From assembly GCA_963730995.1 (NCBI GenBank), contig CAVSUB010000004.1:186001-250000 (forward strand): 64,000 nt of DNA, read 5' to 3'. Under the pieces are notes generated by a model. That model was given only the letters and a program-made list of their open reading frames with translations. It was not told where the DNA came from and made no database searches. The DNA is from CAVSUB01 sp963730995. GTDB lineage: Bacteria; Acidobacteriota; Vicinamibacteria; Vicinamibacterales; 2-12-FULL-66-21. Positions 9,659-18,920 of the stretch are shown here, one piece after another. Positions within the stretch are counted from its first letter, which is position 1; each line of letters opens with the position of its first letter. The translations under genes were made by a program, and so were the position numbers.

Positions 9659-9690
9659 TGGTCAGTCAGCTGACTAGGTGGTCAGTATAT
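9659..9690 (-). promoter_or_regulatory. Candidate TetR operator and -10 element of the efflux operon
   Basis: A 12-bp perfect palindrome, AGTCAGCTGACT, occupies 9664-9675. It lies inside a pair of TGGTCAGT direct repeats (9659-9666 and 9679-9686). On the minus strand TATACT (9690-9685) forms a good -10 just upstream, so the dyad would cover the transcription start, ideal for autorepression. GACT/AGTC-rich dyads are common TetR targets. Assignment is by position and sequence only. Confidence 0.45.
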
Positions 9691-9710
9691 CAGACTGCAC
9701 TGCCGCTGTC

Positions 9711-9888
9711 GGGGTCCGTGGTCCGGGATCCGGGATCCGCAAACCCTGGAATCGTGGTCGGTGGACTGTGCGATCGGACATCTCGGGCTCGCAGACGCGC
9801 GGTCCAGATCGAGTGGTTTTCGGATTCCTGATCCCGGATCCCTGATCCCGGATCCGGATCCCTGATCCCGGATCCCGGATCCCGTCAG
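9711..9888. repeat. GGGATCC-type palindromic element, copy 2
   Basis: The left part carries GGTCCGGGATCCGGGATCC (9720-9738) and the right part at least six alternating units of TGATCCC/GGATCC (9837-9885). The middle (~95 bp) has no coding signal. It fills the gap between the TetR promoter region and the end of the ABC-F gene, and its last bases coincide with that gene's TGA stop. Confidence 0.55.
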
Positions 9889-11522
9889 TTATGCACCCCC
9901 GGCGCCTCGTGCCCGCTGCGCTCCACGTACTCGACGTACGTGCCGGGATAGACGTGGGGCTTCCGCTCCAGGCCTGATTCGCCGCCGAGCTCCAGGACAC
10001 GGTTGCTGAGCGCCCGGAGAAACGATCGGTCGTGTGACACGAACAGCATCGTGCCCTCGAACTGGGAGAGCGATCGGATCAGCATGTCCTTCGTCGCAAG
10101 ATCGAGATGGTTGGTCGGTTCGTCGAGCACGAGGAAATTGGGCGGATCGAGCAGCATGCGCGCGAGCACCAGCCGCGTCTTCTCGCCACCCGACAGCGAC
10201 CGGATTTTCTTTTCGATCTCGTCTCCCGAGAACTGAAACGCTCCCAGGAGATTGCGAAGCACGCCGGTCGATTCGTGGGGGAAGTCCCGCTCCACTTGAT
10301 CCCAGACGGTCAGGTCCGGGTCGAGCACCTCGAGCGCCTGCTGCGCGAAGTACCCGAGCTTGAGGCTGGCGCCGAGGTTCACCCCGCCCGCGTCCGGCGC
10401 GAGCACGCCGGCGACCATCTTGAGGAGCGTCGTCTTGCCGGATCCGTTCCGCCCCATGACCGACCAGCGCTCGCCACGTCGAATCGTCAGGTCGAGACCG
10501 TCGTGCACGACGCGGCGGCCGTACGTCTTCGTCACACCCTGCAGGACCGCCACCTGATCGCCCGAGCGCGGCGGCTGTCGGAAATCGAATTCCACGACGC
10601 GCCGCTTCTTGGGCAGCTCGATCCGTTCGATCTTCTCGAGCGCTTTGACCCGGCTCTGCACCTGGGCCGCCTTGGCGGCATGCGCCGCGAACCGGTCGAT
10701 GAAGCGCTGCTCCTTGGCCAGCATCGCCTGTTGACGCGCGTAGGCCGCCTCGCGGTTGGCCTCGCGGATCGCCCTCTCCCGCTCGTAGAAGTCGTAGTTG
10801 CCCGAGTAGCTCGTGACCTCTCCGCCATCGATCTCCGCGATGCGCGAGACGATGCGATTCATGAAGTCGCGATCGTGCGAGGTCATGAGCAGGGCACCAG
10901 GCAGCGACTTCAGGAACGACTCGAGCCAGATGATCGACTCGATGTCGAGATGGTTCGTCGGCTCGTCCATCAGAAGGACGTCCGGACGCCCGAGGAGCAC
11001 CCGGGCCATCGCAACGCGCATCTTCCATCCGCCCGACAGCGCGCCGACATCGCCGTCTATCTGCTCGTCCTCGAAGCCGAGTCCGTGCAGCACCTCGCGC
11101 GCCTGGCTCTCGAGCGCGTAGCCGCCCAGATGCTCGTACTCTTCCTGCACTTCGCCGAAGCGGGCGAGGATGCGATCCATGTCATCCGCCTGTGCGGGAT
11201 CTCCCATCGCGTGCTGCAGCGCCTCGAGCTCGTGGTGCAGCAGGCCCACGCGTCCGCTGCCCGCGATCGCCTCGTCCAGCACGGATCTGCCGGACATTTC
11301 CTCGACATCCTGGCGGAAGTAGCCAATCGTCAGTTTCTTCGGAACCGAGACGTCCCCATCGTCCGGAACTTCATCGCTCGTGATCATCCGGAACAGCGTC
11401 GTCTTGCCGGCGCCGTTGGGACCGACGAGACCGACCTTCTCCCCGGCGTTGAGCTGAAATGACGCTTCGACGAAAAGGACCTGCCGGCCGTACTGTTTGT
11501 TGATGCGGGTCAGAGAGATCAT
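9885..11522 (-). CDS. ABC-F family ATPase (Uup/EttA/YkpA type)
   Basis: The 545-residue soluble protein has two ABC ATPase domains and no membrane span. Domain 1 shows Walker A GPNGAGKTT, signature LSGGWKMRVA and Walker B LLMDEPTNHLD. Domain 2 shows GRNGSGKTT, LSGGEKTRLV and LVLDEPTNHLD. A basic linker of ~80 residues lies between them (AKEQRFIDRFAAHAAKAAQVQSR), as usual in ABC-F translation factors and antibiotic-resistance proteins. The C-terminus ends with the toe-loop phrase YPGTYVEYVE. Likely acts on the ribosome; whether it is housekeeping or protective cannot be told. Confidence 0.92.
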   Translation of the reverse strand: MISLTRINKQYGRQVLFVEASFQLNAGEKVGLVGPNGAGKTTLFRMITSDEVPDDGDVSVPKKLTIGYFRQDVEEMSGRSVLDEAIAGSGRVGLLHHELEALQHAMGDPAQADDMDRILARFGEVQEEYEHLGGYALESQAREVLHGLGFEDEQIDGDVGALSGGWKMRVAMARVLLGRPDVLLMDEPTNHLDIESIIWLESFLKSLPGALLMTSHDRDFMNRIVSRIAEIDGGEVTSYSGNYDFYERERAIREANREAAYARQQAMLAKEQRFIDRFAAHAAKAAQVQSRVKALEKIERIELPKKRRVVEFDFRQPPRSGDQVAVLQGVTKTYGRRVVHDGLDLTIRRGERWSVMGRNGSGKTTLLKMVAGVLAPDAGGVNLGASLKLGYFAQQALEVLDPDLTVWDQVERDFPHESTGVLRNLLGAFQFSGDEIEKKIRSLSGGEKTRLVLARMLLDPPNFLVLDEPTNHLDLATKDMLIRSLSQFEGTMLFVSHDRSFLRALSNRVLELGGESGLERKPHVYPGTYVEYVERSGHEAPGVHN

Positions 11523-11545
11523 GTCGTGAAAAGTATTGGAGTCGT

Positions 11546-11640
11546 AGTCAGGGATCCGTGGTCCGGGATCCGAACGGCGATTCGAAGCCGTTCGAGCGAG
11601 ATCGCGATGTTTTGCGGATCACTGATCCCTGATCCCGACT
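11546..11640. repeat. GGGATCC-type palindromic element, copy 3
   Basis: The ~95-bp element has matching ends: AGTCAGGGATCCGTGGTCC on the left pairs imperfectly with GGATCACTGATCCCTGATCC on the right. Nested inside is a perfect 8-bp hairpin, CGAACGGC / GCCGTTCG (11571-11578 and 11587-11594). It lies between the start of the ABC-F gene and the TerB-like gene. Confidence 0.55.
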
Positions 11641-11700
11641 GAACTCCCCCACGATTCTAGCCGAGTGCGTGCTGCGCCTCCGATGCGCCATACTTCAGTC

Positions 11701-12216
11701 ATGTCCATTCTCCGCTGGCTCGGGCTCGAGAGCGACGATGTGGCGACGGTTGATTCGGTGGGCGAGATCGAGCGGGCGCTCTCCGACCTCGAGCCGGCCC
11801 GCGCGCGATACCTCGCGTGCTTCGCCTACATCCTCAGCCGCGTCGCGCGAGCGGATCACGAGGTCGCCGATGCGGAATCACGCTTGATGGCGCAAATCGT
11901 CGCGGAACGGGGCGGGCTCCCGATCGAGCAGGCGGCGCTCGTCGTCCGGATCGCCGCAACGGAAGGCCTGCGACACGGCGGGACCGAGGACTTCATCGTG
12001 ACGCGCGAATTTGCAGGGATCGCCGACCGCGAGCAGAAGCTGGCGCTCCTGGATTGTCTCTTCGCAGTGTCCGCGGTGGATCGAACGATTCACACCGTCG
12101 AAGACAACGAGATCCGGCAGATCGTCAGCGAGCTGAGGCTAGAGCACTCGGACTTCATCGCGGCGCGGTCGGCGCATGTGGAGCATCTGCGGGTGCTGAA
12201 GAAAGAGACGACGTAG
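11701..12216 (+). CDS. TerB-family (tellurite resistance TerB-like) protein
   Basis: The product is a 171-residue all-helical protein of the TerB fold. The first two-thirds contain the acidic helix pair ARYLACFAYILSRVARADHE and a REFAGIADREQKLALLDC helix. The D-rich loop AVDRTIHTVEDNEIRQI is the usual metal-binding-like segment. ATG 11701 (MSILRWLG) is preferred over upstream ATG 11683, since the conserved part starts there. TerB-fold proteins are linked to stress and phage response at the membrane, but most, like this one, have no defined role. It stands alone. Confidence 0.75.
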   Translation: MSILRWLGLESDDVATVDSVGEIERALSDLEPARARYLACFAYILSRVARADHEVADAESRLMAQIVAERGGLPIEQAALVVRIAATEGLRHGGTEDFIVTREFAGIADREQKLALLDCLFAVSAVDRTIHTVEDNEIRQIVSELRLEHSDFIAARSAHVEHLRVLKKETT

Positions 12217-12467
12217 AGCCTCTGCGCCGGAACGGATACGCCAGTTGCGCGAGCAGGCCATCGGGCACCGCTTCCCCAGTGACCTCCGAACCGCTCCGGT
12301 CGGAACCCTGCCGATCCGAGGGCGAGCGCGACGACGAGCGACCGGAAAGTGGGGGAACGGGCCACAAGCCACATTCTCTCGCCGAAGGCTCGTTGGGCCA
12401 GCTTCCGGTGGCTTTCACGCACCCGGTGTGGAGTATTTCGGCCTTATACTCCGGCCGGGGGTGAGCG

Positions 12468-13376
12468 ATGACCGTCGTGCCGCGCCTGGTGTTCGCCGCA
12501 GCGCTTGCCGTGCTCGTCGCGTTCCCGTCCCGCCCAGCCGCACAGGCCACTCCCGGTATGGCCCGCAGCGTCCACGTGAACACCTTCGACGAGAAGGGCG
12601 ATCCCGTCGAGGATCTGGCGCCCGCCGATTTCGTCGTGAAGGAGGGCGGGAAGGCACGGGAGGTCAGGGCCTATCATCCGGCCAGTGGGCTGATGCAGAT
12701 AGCGCTCATCGTGGACGACAACGGAACCGGTCTGTTTCGCGCGCCGTTGTATCGGTTCGTCCAGCACCTGCTGGGCAAAGCCGAGTTCGCGATCGTCGCG
12801 GTCACCGGCCAGCCGCTGAAGCTGACCGACTACACCATGGACGCCAGAGTGTTGAGCGAGGCGCTCGGAGGCCTGTCGGTCCGCCCCGCGACGCCCGATG
12901 GTGGCCAGCTGCTCCAGGGCATCTACGAGGCCGCCACCGATCTCGAGAAGCGCGAAGCGCGGCGACCGGTGATCATCGCGCTGTCGGTTCCGGGTGAGGA
13001 GCACACGACGCTGCCCGCGCGTCACGTTCTCGACAAGCTCAAAGACAGTGGCGCGTCGCTCCACGTGTTTCTCGTCGCGGGATCCGCGGGGCGGCCGATG
13101 GCGAACGTGACGAAGCCGAGCGCGCTGCTCGAAGAGAACATGAACCTCGGGGAAGTGCTCGCGGACGGCTCGAAGCAGTCCGGCGGCACCCGCGAGGACA
13201 TCGTCGCCTCGGCAGGCGGGCTCATCGGACTTCAGCGGCTCGCCGAGGATCTCCTGCACCAGTACGTGATCGACTACGACCTGCCGCCGGGCACGAAGCC
13301 GTCCGACCGGATCTCCATCACTGTCAAACGAAAGGGCGTTTCGGTGCGGGCCCCGGCGCGCATCCCCAACCGGTAA
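12468..13376 (+). CDS. Secreted VWA-like protein (acidobacterial VWFA family)
   Basis: The 302-residue exported protein has a signal peptide (cleavage near AQA, residue ~27). A short beta-rich segment with VNTFDEKGDPVEDLAPADFVV, a phrase seen at the start of acidobacterial VWFA proteins, precedes a von Willebrand A fold. The metal-site motif is degenerate: the usual DxSxS reads DDNGT (after IALIV). The start is ATG 12468 with GGGGGTGAG just ahead, and TATACT at 12445-12450 could be a -10. The sialidase-like gene starts 20 bp downstream, suggesting co-expression. Function unknown; secretion is inferred. Confidence 0.75.
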   Translation: MTVVPRLVFAAALAVLVAFPSRPAAQATPGMARSVHVNTFDEKGDPVEDLAPADFVVKEGGKAREVRAYHPASGLMQIALIVDDNGTGLFRAPLYRFVQHLLGKAEFAIVAVTGQPLKLTDYTMDARVLSEALGGLSVRPATPDGGQLLQGIYEAATDLEKREARRPVIIALSVPGEEHTTLPARHVLDKLKDSGASLHVFLVAGSAGRPMANVTKPSALLEENMNLGEVLADGSKQSGGTREDIVASAGGLIGLQRLAEDLLHQYVIDYDLPPGTKPSDRISITVKRKGVSVRAPARIPNR

Positions 13377-13396
13377 TCGCCTTGATATGATGGAGT

Positions 13397-14596
13397 GTGC
13401 TTTCCACGCGAGCCGTCATTCTTCTCGCAATCGCCGCGCTCCCCGTGCTATCGCCTCGAACCCTCGGAGTCGACGTTCCCAACCCCTCCTCGGAAGTTCT
13501 GGTGCGTCGCGTGCCAGAGGGCGGCATCCAGCCCGAGGCGGCGATCGACTCGCGTGGCGTGCTGCACCTCCTGTATTTCGCGGGTGAGCCTGCCGGCGGT
13601 GACCTGTTCTACGTTCGATCGAACGATCTCGGCGCCACGTTCTCGACGCCGATACGTGTCAACAGCCAGCCGGGCAGCGCAATTGCGACGGGAACGATCC
13701 GTGGAGGGCAGCTGGCGCTCGGACGGAACGGTCGCATCCACGTGGCGTGGAACGGATCGGATGGCGCGCTGCCTCGCGGCGCGATCAACCCGGACCTGAA
13801 GAAGCCGGGCGCACCGTTCTTGTACGCACGGTCCACGGCCGACGGCGCAGGCTTCGAGCCTCAGCGCAACCTCAATCTGCACGTGTACTCGCTCGATGGC
13901 GGCGGCTCGATCGCGGCGGACGCGGCGGGACACGTGTACGCGGCGTGGCACGGCAACAAAGAAGGCGGTCCCCGCGGGGAGGATCAGCGCCAGGTCTGGC
14001 TGGTGCGCTCGCAGGACGACGGTGCGACGTTCGGCGAGGCCGGGCCGGCGTGGGACTCGCCAACGGGCGCGTGCGGCTGTTGCCAGACCCGGATCCTGGC
14101 CACGTCGTCCACCAGCCTTGCGCTCCTGTATCGATCGGCGACGAACGGCACGAGTCGGGACATCTACGCCCTCAGCTCGCACGACAACGGCCGGAGTTTC
14201 GCCGGGTCGCGCGTGCAGCCCTGGTCGATCAACGCCTGCCCGATGACGAGCATGTCCCTGGCGGCAGCCGGCGGGCGCGTGATGGCCGCCTGGGAAACCG
14301 CCGGACAGGTGTACTGGGGCGTCGTCGATGCCAATGGAGCGGTGTCGGCGCCGGCTGCGGCACCGGGCGCCGGAGAGGGCCGCAAGCATCCGCGGCTGGC
14401 CGCGGCGTCGAAGAGCGAGTCGATGCTCGTTTGGACGGAGCGGACAGGTTGGGCGCGCGGCGGCGCGATCGCCTGGCAGGTGTTCGACGGCACAGGCCGT
14501 CCGTCCGGGCCGATCGGATCCGCCCGGTCGCTTCCGGTCTGGAGCTTCGCCTCGGCTGTCGCGCGCCCTGACGGCGGGTTCGTCGTGCTGTACTAG
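13397..14596 (+). CDS. Secreted sialidase-like (BNR-repeat beta-propeller) protein
   Basis: The 399-residue exported protein has an N-terminal signal peptide and repeated blades with Asp-box-like turns (SNDLGATFS, SQDDGATFG, SHDNGRSFA). This architecture is that of exo-alpha-sialidase-like six-bladed propellers. The arginine triad of true sialidases could not be placed with confidence, so enzymatic activity is uncertain. A cysteine cluster, GACGCCQT at about residue 225, plus INACPM in the next blade, suggests disulfides or a metal site. The GTG start lies 20 bases after the VWA gene stop. Confidence 0.7.
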   Translation: MLSTRAVILLAIAALPVLSPRTLGVDVPNPSSEVLVRRVPEGGIQPEAAIDSRGVLHLLYFAGEPAGGDLFYVRSNDLGATFSTPIRVNSQPGSAIATGTIRGGQLALGRNGRIHVAWNGSDGALPRGAINPDLKKPGAPFLYARSTADGAGFEPQRNLNLHVYSLDGGGSIAADAAGHVYAAWHGNKEGGPRGEDQRQVWLVRSQDDGATFGEAGPAWDSPTGACGCCQTRILATSSTSLALLYRSATNGTSRDIYALSSHDNGRSFAGSRVQPWSINACPMTSMSLAAAGGRVMAAWETAGQVYWGVVDANGAVSAPAAAPGAGEGRKHPRLAAASKSESMLVWTERTGWARGGAIAWQVFDGTGRPSGPIGSARSLPVWSFASAVARPDGGFVVLY

Positions 14597-14745
14597 TGGA
14601 CCGTATCAATCATGTCTCGAGGAGCAACCTCGTTCTCCAGGCGCGTTTCCGGCCGCGACAAACCGATACCCTCGATCTCGACGATGTTCTCCCTGCTTTC
14701 CGCTGCGCCATAACGGAGATCTTCGAATAACTCCGGCCCTCACAG

Positions 14746-17400
14746 TCAATCGTGTCTCAGCGCAATCAACGGATCCACCCGAAGCCCCCGGAGCGCTGGA
14801 AGCCCGCACGCCACGATCGTGACGATCGCCACGGCAAGCGTCACTCCGACATATGTCGCCGGATCGACCGGGCTGATGCCGTACAGCTCGCGCGATAGCA
14901 ACCGGGCCAGCCCCAGGGCTCCTGTGAGACCCATCGCAATGCCCGCGCCGGACAACCGGGCCGCGTCCTTCGCGATCAGCCAGAGCACGTCGCCGCGTTG
15001 AGCGCCAAGCGCCAGCCGGAGGCCGATTTCATGCGTGCGTCTCGACACCAGGAACGACAGCACTCCGTAGATGCCGATCATGCCGAGCACGAGCGCGAGC
15101 CCCGCGAACGCGCCGAAGAGCATCGCCGTCGACGCCGGAGTCGAGACCGCCTCCGACATCACCGTCTCCATGGTCTTCACATCGCTCAGCGGGACGTCGC
15201 GATTGATGTTGGTGACTATGCGCGCCAGTGACGCGGCAACGCGTTCTTCGTCGATGGAAGTTCGCACAGCGAGCGTCATGGCAGCGGGGATCCGGCCGTC
15301 TTCGGTCGTCGCTCTCGAGTTGTACGGCACGTAGACGGTACCGGCAATCCACTCCGGCACGCGCTCCCGCAAAGAGTAGGCTTTCAAATCAGGCACGATG
15401 CCGATGATGACGTGCCAATCAGGGCTTCCGAGGAACCGGACGCGTTTGCCGATGGGGCTGTCTTCCCGCCAGAATCGCCGTGCGGTCGATTCGTCGACCA
15501 TCGCGACCAGGGAGCTCCCCGATGCGTCAGCGTCGGTGAACAGGCGCCCCGCCCGCAGCGTGATGCCCATCGCCCGGAAATATTCGGGCGTCACCGTGTG
15601 GAGCCAGAGCAGTGGAGACGTCTGTATCGGCGTCCCCGTCAGACCCTCGATGGTCACAGATCGTTTTGTCACGCGTCCGCCGAGCGGCAGCGTATTGACC
15701 AGCCCCGCAGCCTCGACGCCGGGCGTCCTCTGCATGTCCGAGAGCACGTCGCGATAGAAGGCTACGCACCTCGCGGGCTCGACACAGAATGATGGGCTTG
15801 GTGTGAGCCGTAGCGTGACGATGTGGTCCGGACGGAAGCCCGGACTGACGTGCGCCAGCGTCCAGACGCTTCGGATGAGCAGCGTGGCGCCGATCACGAG
15901 CCATACCGCCATCGCGACCTCTGCGACGACCAGCACGGCTCGCAGCCGGCTCGAAACAGGGACATCCGATCCGCGCCCGCTCTTCAAGGGGTCCGCCAGC
16001 GACGCGCGCGATCCTTGCAACGCGGGGACGAGCCCGAACGCGATACCCGTGAGGATCGCGAGCGCGCCCGTGAAGGCGAGCACGCGCCAGTCGATCCGGA
16101 CCTCGTAAAGCCGAGGCGTATCCGCCGGCAGCGTCGATTGCAACAGCAGGAGACCCTGCGTTGCGAGACCAATGCCGAGCGCGCCGCCGAGGGACGCGAG
16201 CAGGACGCTCTCGGTCAGCAGCTGCCGGATGATGCGGTGGCGTCCGGCGCCCAGCGCCGCGCGTACGGCAATCTCGCGGGAGCGCCCGGCGGATCGGGCG
16301 AGCGTCAGGTTGGCGACGTTCGCGCACGCGATCAGCAGCACGAGGGCGACGGCACTCAGCAGCATCAGCAGCCGAAGCCGGGAGCTCGCGACCATGTCGT
16401 TGTGGAGCGGCACGACACCGACGTCCTCGTTCCACTCGGCCGGCATCGGCCATGGGAACTTCTTCAGGACCTGCGTCTGAAAGAGCCTGATATCCGCGCG
16501 TGCGGCATCGATGGACGCGCCGGGCAGCAGTCGTGCGACGACCGGCATGAAGTCGCCGGCCCAGTATCCGACGACGGACCGAGGGTCGTTGCGGAGCGGC
16601 AGCCAGAGATCCGTGGCGGTTGAGGGGAACCGGAAACTGCCAGGCATGACGCCGATCACTTCGCGCGGCATCCCGTCGAGCTCGATGACGCGTCCGATGA
16701 TACCGGCGTCGCGGCCGAATTTCCGCTGCCACAGGCTGTCGCTGAGGACGGCGTAGCCGTCACGGCCGATGGAGTCTTCCCCTGCAGCGAACGTGCGGCC
16801 CAGCTGCGCGGGCACGCCCAGAACCGTGAAGAGGTCCGCCGAGACGAACGCGGCGCCCAATCTCACAGGCTCGCCGCGGCCGGTGAGATTGATCTCGTGG
16901 CCATCCGTGTACCCGGCGACATTCATCGTTCGGATCTGCTCGCGCATCTCGACGAGCGCGCCCTTCGGGTAGGTCCCGGTGATGCTGACGAGGCGCTCGG
17001 GCGATCGGTAGGGCAGCGGTTCGAGCAGAATTCCATTCACGAGGCTGAAGATCGCCGTGTTGGCGCCCAGGCCGAGCGCCAGGGTGACCACGACGACGGC
17101 GCTGAAGCCCGGGTTCTTGCGAAGGCCGCGCGCGCCATAGCGGATGTCCTGCAGCGTGGTCTCCAGGAAGCTCACTCCGCGAGCATCGCGACAGCCCTCC
17201 TTTGCCTGATCGAACCCGCCAATCTCGCGCAGGGCTTCTCGCCGCGCCTGCTCCGCGCTCACGCCCGAGTCCGTCCGCTCCCGGATGGTTTCCTCCAGGT
17301 GATACCGCAGCTCCTCGTCCAGCTCCTGTTCCACTCGCCGGCGCCGAAAGAGCGAACGCAGCCGAAGCGGAACCGTGTACAACCAGTGTTCGAGACGCAT
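14746..17400 (-). CDS. ADOP-type ABC transporter permease (MacB/FtsX family)
   Basis: The 884-residue permease begins with ~80 residues typical of acidobacterial duplicated orphan permeases (LRSLFRRRRVEQELDEELRY, then LREIGGFDQAKEGCRDARG). A first TM helix, a MacB periplasmic core domain, three TM helices, a second periplasmic domain and the final FtsX block follow. DVLWLIAKDAARLSG and VACGLPALRGLRVDPLIALR close the protein, the latter being a classic FtsX ending. No ATPase lies next to it, which is usual for this class. The PadR gene ends 7 bp upstream and probably regulates it. Confidence 0.9.
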   Translation of the reverse strand: MRLEHWLYTVPLRLRSLFRRRRVEQELDEELRYHLEETIRERTDSGVSAEQARREALREIGGFDQAKEGCRDARGVSFLETTLQDIRYGARGLRKNPGFSAVVVVTLALGLGANTAIFSLVNGILLEPLPYRSPERLVSITGTYPKGALVEMREQIRTMNVAGYTDGHEINLTGRGEPVRLGAAFVSADLFTVLGVPAQLGRTFAAGEDSIGRDGYAVLSDSLWQRKFGRDAGIIGRVIELDGMPREVIGVMPGSFRFPSTATDLWLPLRNDPRSVVGYWAGDFMPVVARLLPGASIDAARADIRLFQTQVLKKFPWPMPAEWNEDVGVVPLHNDMVASSRLRLLMLLSAVALVLLIACANVANLTLARSAGRSREIAVRAALGAGRHRIIRQLLTESVLLASLGGALGIGLATQGLLLLQSTLPADTPRLYEVRIDWRVLAFTGALAILTGIAFGLVPALQGSRASLADPLKSGRGSDVPVSSRLRAVLVVAEVAMAVWLVIGATLLIRSVWTLAHVSPGFRPDHIVTLRLTPSPSFCVEPARCVAFYRDVLSDMQRTPGVEAAGLVNTLPLGGRVTKRSVTIEGLTGTPIQTSPLLWLHTVTPEYFRAMGITLRAGRLFTDADASGSSLVAMVDESTARRFWREDSPIGKRVRFLGSPDWHVIIGIVPDLKAYSLRERVPEWIAGTVYVPYNSRATTEDGRIPAAMTLAVRTSIDEERVAASLARIVTNINRDVPLSDVKTMETVMSEAVSTPASTAMLFGAFAGLALVLGMIGIYGVLSFLVSRRTHEIGLRLALGAQRGDVLWLIAKDAARLSGAGIAMGLTGALGLARLLSRELYGISPVDPATYVGVTLAVAIVTIVACGLPALRGLRVDPLIALRHD

Positions 17401-17407
17401 TGGACGC

Positions 17408-17743
17408 TCACACCTGCTTCAGCTTTACGACGTGTGTGATGGCGCCCGCAAGCCGATGCCAGTTCTCGCTTTCGGCATGCAGCTTCCGGCGGCCCAGGCG
17501 GGTCAGGGAATAGAACTTCGTCCGCCGCCCGTTGTCGGCCGGCTTCCATGCCGCCGTGATCCAGCCTTGCTGTTCCAGCTTGTGCAACGCGGGGTACAAC
17601 GAGCCGTCGCTGACCTGCAGCACTTCGGCGGACAGTTGCTTCAGCCGACGCATGATGGCGACGCCGTTGAGCGGCTGCAGGTCGAGGACCTTCAGAAGAA
17701 GCAGATCGAGTGTGCCTTGCACCAGCGCGGCAGGTTTGCTCAT
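17408..17743 (-). CDS. PadR-family transcriptional regulator
   Basis: The 111-residue PadR winged-helix protein starts MSKPAALVQGTLDLLLLKVL, followed by the recognition region QVSDGSLYPALHKLEQQGWI and the wing YSLTRLGRRKL. PadR proteins repress membrane-transport or stress genes. This one lies 7 bp upstream of the ADOP permease, the standard acidobacterial PadR-ADOP pair. No matching dyad was recognised upstream. Confidence 0.92.
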   Translation of the reverse strand: MSKPAALVQGTLDLLLLKVLDLQPLNGVAIMRRLKQLSAEVLQVSDGSLYPALHKLEQQGWITAAWKPADNGRRTKFYSLTRLGRRKLHAESENWHRLAGAITHVVKLKQV

Positions 17744-17829
17744 GTTGTTCCTCGGTTACCGATCATTGGACGAGGATCCGAGATTCGCAGCGCGGTCGCA
17801 AGCGAGCAGAGCCCAGACTACGAGTCGGG

Positions 17830-18906
17830 CTACTTCGTACTGGTGGGAGCGGCCAGGTGCGCTGCGATCTCCTGCGCCGCCTTCGTTTCGACGCCCGGCT
17901 TGCCAAGGAAGCCGAGATCTCTGAACCAGTCGATGAAGCGGTCCTGCCACGTGCCGAACGGCGCTCCGTCGCGGGCCTTCAGGCCATTGCCGTGCACCCC
18001 GTTCCCGTAGATGTGCAGCTCGACGTTGGGAACGCGGGCCTTCAGCATTGCGCTGAAGAACTCGTCCGCCCAGACCGCGTGAACGGCATCACCCGTTCCG
18101 GCACAGGTGATGAAAGCTGGCGGAGCGTTGCGCGGGACCGGAGTGTTCGCATCTCTGGCGAAGGGTGTCGGCCCCGGGTAGACGAGCGCGACGAAATCGG
18201 GTCGTGAGCTCACCCCGGCCAGCGGATCGCCAGGGGCCTTGTTGGTTTGATCGAACCGGTCGAACGCGATCGCTGCCGGCGCTACGAGTTCGGCGCCGGC
18301 CGAGAATCCCATCATGCCGATCTTGGCAGGATCGATGTTCCATTCCTTCGCCCTCGATCGCACGAGCCGGATCGCCTGCTGCGCATCGATGACTTCATCG
18401 GTCAGTGGATCGTAGCCGTCCCGTCGAAGCCGGTTCCTCAGAATGATCGTCGTGACGCCGAAATTGTAGAAGTACGAAACGAAGTCCGCCCCTTCGGTGC
18501 CGACGTTGAGCGTGTTGTGGCCCCCGCCGGGCGCCAGGATGATCGCCGCGCCCGTGTTGTTCCCTGGATCGACGACGTGGACCTCGATCGACGGGTTGTG
18601 GATGTTGACGATGCTCTGGATGCGTCCTGGAACCGTCTTCTGGAGGTTGTTCTGTTCAGGTTCACCGATCCGGTCCTTGTGCAGGTACGGTGAATCGGGC
18701 GGAAACAGCGTCACGATCTGCCCGCCTGGCAGAATGGGCTGCGGCACGAAGGGCGCCGTGCTCCGCGTTGCCGCCGCGGGTCCGCTCTGCGCGATCGGAG
18801 CGCTTTGAGCACTCGCTCCAGCGCCGCCAACCCCGGCGATCGTCCCAATGAGGATGGCAACGGGAATGACGGCGGCCCAGGATGCCGCCGGCAGGCGGAT
18901 CTTCAT
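17830..18906 (-). CDS. Secreted alpha/beta-hydrolase (xylanase/esterase-type, BD-FAE-like)
   Basis: The 358-residue exported hydrolase has an N-terminal hydrophobic signal (WAAVIPVAILIGTIAGVGGAG). The fold follows, with the oxyanion segment ILAPGGGHNTL, the nucleophile elbow GMMGFSAGAELVA (Ser of GFSAG), and the late His in NGVHGNGL. This is the signature of polysaccharide-linked acetyl-xylan/feruloyl esterases. A -35/-10 pair lies ~290 bases upstream, implying an unusually long leader that contains a strong hairpin and traces of an older reading frame. Substrate unknown. Confidence 0.85.
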   Translation of the reverse strand: MKIRLPAASWAAVIPVAILIGTIAGVGGAGASAQSAPIAQSGPAAATRSTAPFVPQPILPGGQIVTLFPPDSPYLHKDRIGEPEQNNLQKTVPGRIQSIVNIHNPSIEVHVVDPGNNTGAAIILAPGGGHNTLNVGTEGADFVSYFYNFGVTTIILRNRLRRDGYDPLTDEVIDAQQAIRLVRSRAKEWNIDPAKIGMMGFSAGAELVAPAAIAFDRFDQTNKAPGDPLAGVSSRPDFVALVYPGPTPFARDANTPVPRNAPPAFITCAGTGDAVHAVWADEFFSAMLKARVPNVELHIYGNGVHGNGLKARDGAPFGTWQDRFIDWFRDLGFLGKPGVETKAAQEIAAHLAAPTSTK

Positions 18907-18920
18907 GTAAGCGTCCTCTG

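Noticed and set aside
10107..11462. 451-codon open frame opposite the ABC-F gene
   Set aside because: Antisense shadow of an unmistakable double-ATPase gene, with no domain of its own.
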